Source: Stramenopiles sp. TOSAG23-2 (Eukaryota > Sar). From it: a stretch of 27,145 nt of DNA. Positions 1 to 8,807 of the stretch are shown here, piece by piece. Both the position numbers and the translations under genes were made by a program. Under the pieces are notes generated by a model. That model made no database searches. It had not been told where the DNA came from and was given only the letters and a program-made list of their open reading frames with translations. Location of the stretch: assembly GCA_900128395.1 (NCBI GenBank), contig LT649422.1:1-27145 (forward strand). Reading direction: 5' to 3'. The stretch's first letter is position 1. Each line of letters starts with the position of its first letter.

Positions 1-286
1 TATTAACACAGCATGGATTATAATTCCCAATGCTATTCCATTCTAAATCAATAATCATTTTTTATTAGCAGCACATGTTTTTACCAGGTATTTTTTTTTT
101 TATTAAAATGATGATGCACAAAAAAAGAAGATCCACAATCCACAACACAATCAAAAAATATTATATTATTTATCTCTTGAATTAGTCGGAACACACACGA
201 CGCTCAGGAGAGATCTTGAATGAGAACTAAAAACAAATAACATCGAAAACAAAGCAACAAAAAACCAAATCATCCATTCATTGAAC
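1..286 (+). promoter_or_regulatory. 5' flank and leader of the DIS3L2-like gene
   Basis: AT-rich non-coding sequence that becomes a strongly A-rich leader over roughly the last 60 bases before the ATG at 287, as is usual for translated starts in AT-rich protists. I see no complete gene here and no convincing core promoter motif. The window starts inside this intergenic region, so what lies upstream is unknown. Confidence 0.4.
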
Positions 287-3200
287 ATGCGTAATTACAA
301 CAACAACAACAACAGGCGTCGTAATTACAACAACAACAACAACAACAACAACAACAGGCGGCGTAATAAGAAACCATATTTTCCAGCATTTATTTCCTAT
401 GACGAAATGGAGCATGGAATAGAAAAAGGAATGTTGTTTCAAGGCCCTTTGCGAATCAATGGTAAAAATAGGCAACAAGCATTTGTAACCGTTGAAGGTC
501 TTGATATTGATGTATATCTTGATGGAGAAAAATCGAGAAATCGATCTTTAAATTCTGATTTAGTTGTTTTATCTTTTAATAAAGATAAATCTACATGGAA
601 AGAAGTAAACACATTTAATGATAGTGATAAAACGAGCAGTAAAAGTAACAATAACCAAAATAAAATCAATAGCGAATCAGAGCAAAAAGCATTGTGGTGT
701 CCACGTGTTTCCGCTGATGCATCGCAAGCATTTGCACCATATGAAAAACGTAATGGGTTGGAATTAACTACTTTAGCAAAAGAAAAAGTAGCAGAGATTA
801 ATTTATATTGTAAGGAAAAAAATGTACAACCATCTGCAGTAGTAGTTTATATTAAAAAGCGATGCCATTTACCTGGTCATATTGGTGTATTGGAACCAAT
901 AACCAAGGTAGATAATGGCCAACCATTGGCAAGTAAAGATAATTTTGTTAGATTTAAACCTATGGATGTACGGTTTCCATTTATGATGGTACCAAGGTCA
1001 CAAATAAATAAAGAATTTCAAAATAATCCACATCAATTTTCCACAAATCTTTACAAAGTAAATGTAGAAGCAGAGAAATGGAAAGCGGAAAGTCGATTCC
1101 CATTAGGTTCATATGTGTGTACAGTTGGTGAAGCTGGTGATATTGAAACGGAAACTAGGGTTTTATTGGAAGAATTTGGTTTTGCAAGAAGAGGTTTAAA
1201 TGGTGACTTTAGTGAGGATGTACATAGTTGCTTGCGTTCATATCGTTTATTTAAAGAAGGTGATGAAGTGAAACATAAAGATGAATATTATGATACTGGA
1301 TCATCAAAATCAGAATGGAAAATACCAGAGGAAGAATTTCAAAAAAGACGTGATTTAAGAAAAGAACGTATATTCACCATCGATCCAAGCACAGCGAAGG
1401 ATTTAGATGATGCATTGCACGTAACTGATATAGGAAATGGGAGGTATGAAATCGGTGTTCATATTGCAGATGTTAGTTACTTTGTACGACCAGATAATGC
1501 ATTGGATAAAGAAGCATCAATACGCGCGACGACGGTGTATCTTGTTCAAAAATCGTTGCCTATGCTTCCTCGATTGCTTAGTGAAAATTTATGTTCGTTG
1601 AATCCAAATGCAGATCGTTTAGCATATTCATGTATATGGACGATGAATGATAAAGGGGAAATGGTTGATAAGGAGCCATGGTATGGCCGTACTATCATTC
1701 GCACATGTTGTCGATTGGATTATGCAAATGCGCAAGATATGATTGATGATAAAATAAAACCAGCAGATGCATTTGTGAAAGATGATGGTGTGAACAAAGT
1801 GAAATGGCCGGTCAATCGACGTCCGCAAGATGGACACAAACCTGAAGATGTGATAAATGATGTGAAAATCATGCATAAAATTGCAATGGGTAGGAGGCGA
1901 AGACGTTTTGCCAGCGGTTCTTTAGCATTGAATCAAGCTAAATTATGTTTTAAGCGTGATAAAGATGGACGTCCAATAGGTGTATTTACATATCCAATTA
2001 AAGATTCAAATAGATTGGTTGAAGAATATATGCTGTTAGCAAATTATTTAGTAGCGGAGAAATTGATTTTAGGATCAGGTGGTTTAGCACCAATACGAAG
2101 ACATCCAGCACCTCTTAAAAAGAAGTTATATGAATTTACTAATAAAGTCATGCAACGTGGATACCATTTAAATGCTGCGACTGCTGGTGATTTACAAAAA
2201 TCATTAAATGAAGTACAAAAATTTAATTCAGACCCCATGACTGTTACTGCATTAATAAAAATGGCTACGAATCCAATGAAACCTGCTGTATACTTTGCTG
2301 CTGGTACGCTTGCAAAGCAAGAAACGTGGAGACATTATGCATTAAATATACCATATTACACACACTTCACATCTCCAATTCGTCGTTATGCAGACGTCAT
2401 GGTACATCGTGTTTTAACTGCAGTATTGGAAGATAATGTTGATGAATTAGGTCTTTCCGTGTTTGATATTGAAGATGTTTTAGAACATTGCAATGAAAAG
2501 AAAGCAAAATCTAAAGAAGCACAAGATAGATGCGATCAAACTTTTTTTTGTTTATATATACAAGGACGAGATATAATAGCAGAAGCATGTGTTGTTGATT
2601 GGGGGGATAAGTCGTTTGAATTGTTTATACCTGAATATGGTGTAAGTAAACGTGTTCATGTTGATGATTTAAAATGTAAAATGAAAACGAAAGAAGACTC
2701 GTTTGTATTATCACCAAAGGATGATGAAGATAGTGGAAAGAAACATACGAATAATAACAACAACAACAACAACAATAATAAAAAATCGGCGAATGATGAT
2801 AATAATAATAATTCTGCTCCTCCATCGGCACCTACTACGGTAGCAACAAAAACTAAACCACTAGTACCAGATTCAAAGTTAAAAAAATTAGATAGAAATG
2901 AAAAAAATGCTGAAGTAGATCAATTGGATGATGAAATGAGAAAATTAACAGTTTCACAAGCAAATAGTAATTGGGGCAAAAGTGATAATGATATTGCTGC
3001 GTTGCCAAAATTCAAACCTGGTAGTGATATTCCTGTATTTACATTGCCGAATGAATTGACAGGTATCATGGAAGAAGTGCCTGCTGAAATTTTAGGACGT
3101 GCAGTTAAATTTGGTGTCAATGTCATTTATGTACGTGATTTAAATGGGAAAAAAGTTGAAATGATGATACCAAGCATGAATACTTTTGTTGAAGCTCCAA

Positions 3201-3517
3201 ATACAACTAAAAAACAAAACAATAATAAGTTTAATAAAGGTAATGGTAAGGGTAAATATTCAAAAAAGAAAAGTAATAATGTGAAAGGTAGTGCGAAGAG
3301 AAACAATTCTAATTATGGCGATGAAAGTAAAAAAGGTGGTGGTAATCAACGCAATGGAAAAATGGGAGATGGTGTATTAACGGAACCAACAACAATAAAA
3401 ATGTTAAAACGTATGAAAGTACGCCTATACATGATTAAAAGAGTACCAGTTGATTTTGGTGTTGAAATATTAGATATTTATGATTGGGATCCAATCGGAT
3501 ATGGTGGTGAGAAGTAA
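287..3517 (+). CDS. DIS3L2: DIS3L2-like 3'-5' exoribonuclease (RNase II/RNB family)
   Basis: A 1076-residue exoribonuclease expected to degrade RNA 3'-5' in the cytoplasm independently of the exosome; in animals DIS3L2 prefers oligouridylated RNA. Order seen: Asn/Arg-rich tail (1-26), cold-shock-like regions (about 30-105 and 190-310), RNB domain (about 355-720), then an S1-like end interrupted by Asn- and Lys-rich inserts. The catalytic acids are Asp366, Asp372, Asp374 and Asp375, with the same spacing as E. coli RNase II Asp201/207/209/210, and the HFTSPIRRYADVMVHR signature lies near residue 695, so it should be active. No PIN domain precedes the cold-shock region, which favours DIS3L2 over DIS3 or DIS3L1; intact acids argue against Ssd1. 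The frame is open two codons further upstream, but the first ATG is at 287. It is longer than human DIS3L2 (about 885 residues) mainly because of the low-complexity inserts. Single exon, convergent with the next gene. Confidence 0.93.
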   Translation: MRNYNNNNNRRRNYNNNNNNNNNRRRNKKPYFPAFISYDEMEHGIEKGMLFQGPLRINGKNRQQAFVTVEGLDIDVYLDGEKSRNRSLNSDLVVLSFNKDKSTWKEVNTFNDSDKTSSKSNNNQNKINSESEQKALWCPRVSADASQAFAPYEKRNGLELTTLAKEKVAEINLYCKEKNVQPSAVVVYIKKRCHLPGHIGVLEPITKVDNGQPLASKDNFVRFKPMDVRFPFMMVPRSQINKEFQNNPHQFSTNLYKVNVEAEKWKAESRFPLGSYVCTVGEAGDIETETRVLLEEFGFARRGLNGDFSEDVHSCLRSYRLFKEGDEVKHKDEYYDTGSSKSEWKIPEEEFQKRRDLRKERIFTIDPSTAKDLDDALHVTDIGNGRYEIGVHIADVSYFVRPDNALDKEASIRATTVYLVQKSLPMLPRLLSENLCSLNPNADRLAYSCIWTMNDKGEMVDKEPWYGRTIIRTCCRLDYANAQDMIDDKIKPADAFVKDDGVNKVKWPVNRRPQDGHKPEDVINDVKIMHKIAMGRRRRRFASGSLALNQAKLCFKRDKDGRPIGVFTYPIKDSNRLVEEYMLLANYLVAEKLILGSGGLAPIRRHPAPLKKKLYEFTNKVMQRGYHLNAATAGDLQKSLNEVQKFNSDPMTVTALIKMATNPMKPAVYFAAGTLAKQETWRHYALNIPYYTHFTSPIRRYADVMVHRVLTAVLEDNVDELGLSVFDIEDVLEHCNEKKAKSKEAQDRCDQTFFCLYIQGRDIIAEACVVDWGDKSFELFIPEYGVSKRVHVDDLKCKMKTKEDSFVLSPKDDEDSGKKHTNNNNNNNNNNKKSANDDNNNNSAPPSAPTTVATKTKPLVPDSKLKKLDRNEKNAEVDQLDDEMRKLTVSQANSNWGKSDNDIAALPKFKPGSDIPVFTLPNELTGIMEEVPAEILGRAVKFGVNVIYVRDLNGKKVEMMIPSMNTFVEAPNTTKKQNNNKFNKGNGKGKYSKKKSNNVKGSAKRNNSNYGDESKKGGGNQRNGKMGDGVLTEPTTIKMLKRMKVRLYMIKRVPVDFGVEILDIYDWDPIGYGGEK
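298..357 (+). repeat. CAA/AAC trinucleotide repeat in the DIS3L2 N-terminus
   Basis: Two successive copies of a unit encoding Arg-Asn-Tyr, a run of Asn, then Arg-Arg-Arg; the first has 5 Asn and the second 9. The Asn codons are almost all AAC, so the tract is a nearly pure AAC microsatellite inside coding sequence and probably varies in length between strains. A second Asn run (about 2754-2815) lies in the C-terminal part of the same gene. Confidence 0.85.
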
Positions 3518-3527
3518 GAAGTGAGAA

Positions 3528-3546
3528 GGAGGGGGTGGGGGGGGGG
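3528..3546 (+). other. G-run between convergent genes
   Basis: Nineteen bases made almost only of G, ending in ten G in a row (3537-3546), in a genome that otherwise avoids G and C. It lies 10 bases past the DIS3L2 stop codon and about 100 bases from the stop codon of the opposing gene. In RNA or single-stranded DNA it could form a G-quadruplex and pause polymerase; that role is inference. Confidence 0.5.
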
Positions 3547-3611
3547 ATTATTCGATTAAATATGATAATATTGATATTTTAAAATACTAGTCTATATATA
3601 AGTAACATACT

Positions 3612-3636
3612 TATATATCATATTATATGATATATA
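3612..3636. other. AT-rich hairpin in a shared 3' region
   Basis: Perfect 11-base inverted repeat with a 3-base loop (arms 3612-3622 and 3626-3636), 7 bases past the stop codon of the minus-strand WBP2-like gene. It lies in the 126-base gap between two convergent stop codons and could mark 3' ends on either strand. Simple AT composition makes chance formation fairly easy. Confidence 0.35.
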
Positions 3637-3643
3637 TTTATTT

Positions 3644-4186
3644 TTACGACATTGGCACTACTTGTGCATTGCTTGTGGGCTGTTGAACAAATATCACAGT
3701 AGGGTCGTTAGGATCAACAAATGCACCATTTGCAATTCCATTATTTGTGACTTCTTGTGCAAATCTTCTACTATCTTGTCTACCACGTTCCATTGACATG
3801 AAAAATATAGGTAAAAAGGTTCCACAACCACCGTTGTTAAAATTAAATTTAAACTTGAAATCAGAGGTTGAACCAACGACAACAGGAGAGCATTTACCAC
3901 TTAAATTATTAGCACCAAATATAGGCTGATTAAATTTTTCTTCTGTAATGTTTGTTATAGGTAACCGGAAAGAGACGAACTGGAGACCACGTTGCGTTGT
4001 AATTTTCTTAGCAACAAAAAATATTGAATGAGAAGTAAGAAATAAAGTGCCATTTCCACTAAATTTACCAGTTTCCTTTGCTTCTACTGAGAAGCTAATT
4101 CCAGCACGTGACAATAAGAACACTTCGTTTGCATCCTCCGGTGTGACTGGGATGCCATTTGACGCGACAGTTGGGTTAAATGCCAT
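3644..4186 (-). CDS. WBP2-like GRAM/PH-fold protein
   Basis: 180 residues, single exon, ATG at 4186. Residues about 20-135 match the GRAM domain of WW-domain-binding protein 2: a GTLFLTSHSIFFVAKK strand region, then a 'QPIFGANNLSGKC' segment very like the 'QPVFGANYIKG' hallmark of WBP2, then a hydrophobic strand ending near MSMERGRQ. In animals WBP2 is an adaptor and transcriptional coactivator that binds WW proteins such as YAP through PPxY motifs. No PPxY is visible here, and the tail after the GRAM domain is short, so only the membrane or protein-binding GRAM module seems conserved. Fungal and protist relatives of this kind are common, and their role is unknown. Convergent with the DIS3L2-like gene. 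Confidence 0.8.
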   Translation of the reverse strand: MAFNPTVASNGIPVTPEDANEVFLLSRAGISFSVEAKETGKFSGNGTLFLTSHSIFFVAKKITTQRGLQFVSFRLPITNITEEKFNQPIFGANNLSGKCSPVVVGSTSDFKFKFNFNNGGCGTFLPIFFMSMERGRQDSRRFAQEVTNNGIANGAFVDPNDPTVIFVQQPTSNAQVVPMS

Positions 4187-4237
4187 TGCGTTGATGTTTT
4201 ACTTCTTCTTCTTTCGTAATCTCAATTTTCATATGTG

Positions 4238-4269
<32 letters not shown>

Positions 4270-5305
4270 AATAAAATAAATGTTAAATGTTGTGCATGCA
4301 ACTAACAACTAAAAACTAAAAAAAATATTATTGGAAAGAGAAAATTAAATTTCCTAAAAAAAACCGACTCTTTTTAAGGAAATTGACTCGGTAGTTTTCC
4401 ATTAATTAAGCCAAATATTTTAGTACCTGTACTATTTGAACAGCCATGGTAATTTACTTTATTTTATGATAAATAAATATTAAGTATATTAATTTAAATA
4501 TTATAATAAATATGTTTTTTGTTTTTATAAATATTTATTATATATATCATATGTATGTATAATATACGTAACAAATGTGATTCCGATGTATTAATTAATA
4601 TATGATATGAACATACTATTGTGTCATTTTAGTCATTAGAAAAACAGATTAAAAGTTTTATAAACATTTTAAACTACAAGTAATAATAGTTCATAATGTA
4701 AGAAAGTTTTATCCTATATAAAAACTTCTATCCACAAATTCTTATTTCTAATCTTTTTTTCGTTGTTGGTGGTTTTTACATGAAACTACGCACCTACATG
4801 ACACTATTTTAACATTATGGCGACAAATGCCAACCACACATTAGTGCATTAGACATCTGCAACATCTCAGGGATCCCATTTATGCAATTAAAGATTACGC
4901 GTCAATAGATTTTTCCTACCTCATATTTTACTTTTAAATTTAACGGTATTGCCGTACTAGTATCATACTTAAAAAAATTTATAAAATAAAATCTTTAATT
5001 TATAAATACCTTGTCAGTACATAAGACGGAAATAAGTGCCTCGAAAAAGTGGGCAGTGGTTGGGATAGGAGTAGGGTTTAATTTAAGTACTACATTAGTG
5101 TACTAATATATGCATATTTGATAGTGAGTTACTGGTATTGCAAAAATCGGATATTCTTAGTAAATTCATCAAAAGAAGTATTGGCTATTTTTGGATTTTT
5201 TGCATTACCAGTACAAAATATTTCTCTATTAAAAAACACCAAACTGGCAAACAAACTACAGTAAAATCCATTAAAAACTACTACTACTAAAAACTTTCTT
5301 ACAAG
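4187..5305. other. AT-rich intergenic region before the GC-rich block
   Basis: About 1.1 kb with no convincing gene. It holds a TA/TG microsatellite (4231-4269) in the 5' leader of the WBP2-like gene and an imperfect inverted repeat (5131-5149 with 5194-5212). At its right end, a tract with a TACTAAA-like branch point and pyrimidines leads to an AG at 5304-5305. No GC-rich coding segment is seen that could be an upstream exon of the oxygenase. Confidence 0.5.
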
Positions 5306-5829
5306 AGAGCTTTGTCGAGAGCGGGAAGAATACTTCGGAAACCTTGACGGTCAAGTCCTGGGAGCTGGCAGACCTGCTGTGGCAACGCTGCGGGCCTTGC
5401 ATTCCTCCGGAGCTGAGGGAGCAGGGGGCTACGGCACTTGTCCCTGGAACTTACCAAGCGCAGTGCATTGTCCCAGTGTTTCGCTTCATGCGCTACAGTG
5501 CAGGGCAGGGCTTTCGGCCTCACCACGACCCAACACGGCTGCTGCGCCGCCATCCCCGAACGCAAGAGAGTGGTACGTATCGTACTCTGGTGACCATTGC
5601 ACTATACCTGAACTCAGGCAACGAGATGGACGGCGGCGCTCTCAGCTTCTTGCGCGCTGCAACGGGGACGAACGGGCGTAAAGGGTTCGAATCCATCGCC
5701 AGCGTTGAGCCGGCCGCCGGACGGGCTGTCATCTTCCCCCACAATCAACTCCACGAGGGCGGCGAGCTGGCGGGTGGCGTGAAGCACATGTGCCAATGCG
5801 ACGTGCTGTACAGGCGGGTCGGGGACTAA
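5306..5829 (+). CDS. 2OG-Fe(II) oxygenase (prolyl-4-hydroxylase-like), 5'-incomplete, GC-rich
   Basis: The frame that ends at TAA 5827-5829 encodes the catalytic double-stranded beta-helix of a P4H-type 2-oxoglutarate/Fe(II) dioxygenase. Counting from TTG 5344 as residue 1, the iron ligands are His60, Asp62 and His137, and Lys147 is placed to bind the 2OG carboxylate. The RYSAGQGFRPHHD and LYLNSGNEMDGGALSF segments are typical of the family, so the active site is complete. What is missing is a start: the frame is open back to 5275, yet its first ATG (5488) lies well inside the domain. Either this is a last exon beginning near 5306 at a candidate splice acceptor, or a 5'-truncated copy. Base use is alien: 65% G+C at 5341-5400 and 67% at 5701-5760, against 27% at 5221-5280 and 18% at 5831-5880, and codons end mostly in G or C. 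Horizontal transfer, recent insertion or an assembly chimera are all possible. The substrate is unknown. Confidence 0.75.
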
Positions 5830-6146
5830 TATATATATTTAGATATATAAAAATTACGAACGTATATTATATTACCAGGTACATATATATATATATTACG
5901 ACGAGTATCTTTATTAAATAATCCAGACCCTTTTGTTTTATTTTTATTTTTATGATATCTTTTTTGATGTGCATGTTTTTTATAATTAAATTTACGCATA
6001 ATTTATTTTTAATTTACTCATGATAATTTATAATATATCAAGAGACATCTGTATGTTTTGTATGATATGTGTGTATTTGTAATAAATATTCAGTTATACA
6101 ATAACCGACATACCATATTTCCTTCTTTTTTATCTTTTTAATTATT
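5830..6146. other. AT-rich 3' intergenic region
   Basis: About 320 bases between the convergent oxygenase and zinc-finger genes. It is AT-rich with short TA runs; I see no gene or RNA. G+C content falls immediately after the oxygenase stop codon. Confidence 0.5.
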
Positions 6147-6926
6147 TTACAATAATATTTCAGTGGAAAAACTTGAAGGGATATCAGGAAATGCAGTTGC
6201 GCCAATACTAATACTGCTGCTACTACTGCCACTATTAATATTATTTTTTTTATCATTTATTCTCTTTCGTTTCTCTAATTTACGTTTAACTATTGGACTT
6301 GCAGAGTTTAATGCGGTAGCCAACATGTTTAAACCATCTTTTTCTACATTATTATTATTATTATCAATGCGATTTGCATTTCGTTTCCTTTTTTTTTTTC
6401 CTTTTTTACTACCAGTTGGAGGAGTTGTTCTATCATCAGATTTATTTTTTTCATTATGTGGATCAGCTATAGTTATGGTTACTTCTTTTCCTCGATAATC
6501 TCTTGGATAAAAATTTACATCTCGTTTACAAGTGCGTTTATGCCTAGATAAACCGGATACATGGGCATACGCGCGTTTACAATATGGACATTTATGTTTC
6601 TTTATAAGTGGTTGCCCTCTACATTTATGTTTAATAAAGTTGCATTGCCATCGAAATACTTTTGCACATTGTGTACATTCCCATCTTTTGTTTTCATGGA
6701 CATTTTGTGTATGTGCTCTTACCATTTCTCTTGATGAAAATGTTTTGCTACAAATCTCACAGGCAAATTTTCTTCCTTGATGCACATTTAAATAGTGCCT
6801 TTTTGCATCACTTTTTTGCGAAAATGTTTTATTACAACCAGGATGTTGGCAAACGGCTCGTTCAACTTGACGTCCACTTATAGGATCTAACATTGTAGTC
6901 AACATAATTGACGTTTTTTTTGGCAT
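6147..6926 (-). CDS. C2H2-type zinc-finger protein, four fingers
   Basis: 259 residues from the ATG at 6926; the frame is open five codons further, but only from a TTG. Four fingers lie at about residues 24-140. Finger 1 is C-x4-C-x12-H-x4-H, finger 2 C-x2-C-x12-H-x4-H, and fingers 3 and 4 end in Cys (H-x-C and H-x3-C), making them C2HC variants. Spacing between fingers is short and regular, as in DNA- or RNA-binding arrays. Two basic clusters (about 175-190 and 215-230) can serve as nuclear localisation signals, separated by an Asn run; the C-terminus is Ser-rich. It is probably a nuclear nucleic-acid-binding protein or transcription factor with unknown targets. I cannot assign an orthologue. 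Single exon. Confidence 0.85.
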   Translation of the reverse strand: MPKKTSIMLTTMLDPISGRQVERAVCQHPGCNKTFSQKSDAKRHYLNVHQGRKFACEICSKTFSSREMVRAHTQNVHENKRWECTQCAKVFRWQCNFIKHKCRGQPLIKKHKCPYCKRAYAHVSGLSRHKRTCKRDVNFYPRDYRGKEVTITIADPHNEKNKSDDRTTPPTGSKKGKKKRKRNANRIDNNNNNVEKDGLNMLATALNSASPIVKRKLEKRKRINDKKNNINSGSSSSSISIGATAFPDIPSSFSTEILL

Positions 6927-7754
6927 GATAATACTAACCAATATATAGTATTTTGATGAAGACTAAGAAAATCACAAAATCACCAATAATAAAAGATTAA
7001 TAATATATATAAACTGTTTGGGGGTGTTGATGAGATGGCACGGAAAATGGTATGGTTATGATGGAGGGCGAAAGCAGCAAGAAGAAACTATACAAATTTC
7101 TTTTTTGTATCCACTTGATCTCACATACACACATATAACGCGCACACGCACACACACACTGATCTCTATTCACACATTCTACTTTTGCTTCTATATTTTT
7201 TCATAAATGAATTCAATAATCCTCCCACTGACCACACCACAATAATCATAAAATACACAGAGTGCACCATGCTATTCACATGCTAAATAGTAATAGTTGG
7301 CAAAGTGAAAAGGGAAGCGAGACGTATCAAAACCAGTGAGAACGTAAAACTGGTTATTCGCAACCTTTTTCCAGCTTTCTTTAATAGCTTTGCACCCCTC
7401 TATTGCACTTTTCCTGGATTTTCCTTAATCCTTTTTCCTAAATCCTTAATATATTCTGTAAAAGTGATAGGAATATGTCGATTAGTGTACTATAAGTGTA
7501 CCAACAGTAGGTAGGATCGACGTCTCCTCGTTTGTAGAACAACCAAAATTATAGAAAATACAAGAGAGATGTGTGTGTGTGTAAGTGTGCATCTGTTTGA
7601 AGAAGGCAAAGAAACGCAAGATATGGAAAAAACAAGGAGAGAAGTAATAGTATAAGAAGAAGAAGAAGAAGACAAAACTATATATACGGAGAGATTAACT
7701 CTGTCTCTCACACATACGCATACGTATATATGTATATATATAGAGAGAGCTCAA
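6927..7754. promoter_or_regulatory. Divergent promoter region (zinc-finger gene / POP4)
   Basis: About 830 bases between two genes transcribed away from each other, so it should hold both promoters. It contains CA/AC-rich simple sequence near 7126-7159, GT repeats near 7569-7582, and AGA-rich then TA-rich sequence just before the POP4 ATG. Short ORFs here look like chance. I see no specific factor site. Confidence 0.45.
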
Positions 7755-8567
7755 ATGGATGTTATAAATGAATATATATCAAAAGCATTAATTGCCGATA
7801 ATCGCGGTGGATTAAATGTGGAGAAAATATACCAAGAAAAATTAAAGCAAAAATATGTTAAAGTGAAACAAGATGATAATGGTAATTCAAAAAATAATCA
7901 TGAGAAATCAATTACATCTATTAATCCGTTTCAAAGAAAAATAATTGAATTGAAATATCAATGTAAAGCACCGAAACGAAGTTATACTATACATGATAAT
8001 AATAATTACAAAAAAAAGAAAAAGAGAAAACGGGAATCGATAAAGAAATACACACAAAGTATTTTAAATGAAATAGAGTTAAAACAACTTCATCATTTGT
8101 GGAATGAATATTGGAAAAAGTCTATAGCAGACAAAACTGATTCTAGAAAAAACTTATTGCAACGCATTCGACGTGGGCTAATATTCACCGGTTGTTGTAT
8201 GAAAATTGTTGAATCTACATGTGCTCAAGATATTGGTAATATTGGTTTTGTATTGAAGGAAACATGTAATACTTTTATTTTTCAAAATAAATTGAGTACT
8301 AATAGTACTCAAAGTAAGAACAAAACAGATGAACCGTCTATCAATAAACTTAGTTGTAAATATAATATTAAAATGATACCAAAACAAGATCGAGTCTTTT
8401 TATTATACATACCAAACAATAAATCAAATGTAAATGATAATTTAACAGATAATGAAACGATCTTATTGTATGGGAATGATTTTATAGTAATAAAGAATAA
8501 AAATGAAAAGAAAACAAAAATGACGACGCTTTCATCAAGTGATATGTATACAATGAGGAAAGTTTAA
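7755..8567 (+). CDS. POP4: RNase P/MRP protein subunit POP4 (Rpp29)
   Basis: 270 residues, single exon, ATG at 7755. From about residue 139 the protein follows the Rpp29/POP4 Sm-like barrel: RRGLIFTGCCMKIVES, then a DIGNIGFVLKETCNTFIFQ stretch matching the family's 'G-x-VxxETxNTFxI' core, then KMIPKQDRVFLLYIP matching 'KxIPKxxSVFxF'. Between the last two lies a Ser/Asn/Lys insert of about 25 residues. The N-terminal half carries a strongly basic cluster near residues 85-100 that can act as a nuclear or nucleolar signal and RNA contact. POP4 is a core protein of RNase P (tRNA 5' processing) and RNase MRP (rRNA processing). Length is close to human Rpp29 (about 220 residues) plus inserts. Convergent with the PH-domain gene. 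Confidence 0.85.
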   Translation: MDVINEYISKALIADNRGGLNVEKIYQEKLKQKYVKVKQDDNGNSKNNHEKSITSINPFQRKIIELKYQCKAPKRSYTIHDNNNYKKKKKRKRESIKKYTQSILNEIELKQLHHLWNEYWKKSIADKTDSRKNLLQRIRRGLIFTGCCMKIVESTCAQDIGNIGFVLKETCNTFIFQNKLSTNSTQSKNKTDEPSINKLSCKYNIKMIPKQDRVFLLYIPNNKSNVNDNLTDNETILLYGNDFIVIKNKNEKKTKMTTLSSSDMYTMRKV

Positions 8568-8576
8568 AAAGAAAAG

Positions 8577-8643
8577 TGTGTGCCGTGTGTTTGTGTTTGT
8601 GTGTGTGTGTGTATCATTACGAGTACGTACACACGTAGAATAA

Positions 8644-8675
<32 letters not shown>
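8577..8675. repeat. GT and AT microsatellites in the POP4 3' region
   Basis: A GT-rich tract (8577-8611) followed by a pure AT dinucleotide run (about 8646-8675), in the 240-base gap between the convergent stop codons of POP4 and the PH-domain gene. Short ORFs crossing it consist of repeat-encoded residues and are not genes. Confidence 0.8.
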
Positions 8676-8678
<3 letters not shown>

Positions 8679-8807
8679 TACCTAAAAATATCGTACGGTG
8701 TACGTATATTTTTTTACGTGTTTCCTTTCTCTCTCTCTCTTCTTTTTTATAAAATTTTTTTATATTACTCTGATATAAAAAAAGTGTTGTGGTTTTTTTA
8801 CAATTCA

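Noticed and set aside
5684-5694. GGTTCGAATCC, identical to a tRNA T-arm
   Set aside because: It lies in frame inside the oxygenase coding sequence (Gly-Phe-Glu-Ser), and no acceptor or anticodon stem surrounds it.
5299-5796. Several overlapping ORFs on both strands in the GC-rich block
   Set aside because: High G+C makes stops rare in every frame; only the plus-strand frame ending at 5829 carries family motifs.
5131-5882. Inverted repeat at 5131-5212 and a similar ATTACCAG-GTAC motif at 5871-5882 as possible ends of a mobile element carrying the oxygenase
   Set aside because: The arms are imperfect, the right-hand match is only about 11 bases and in direct orientation, and no target duplication or transposase is seen.
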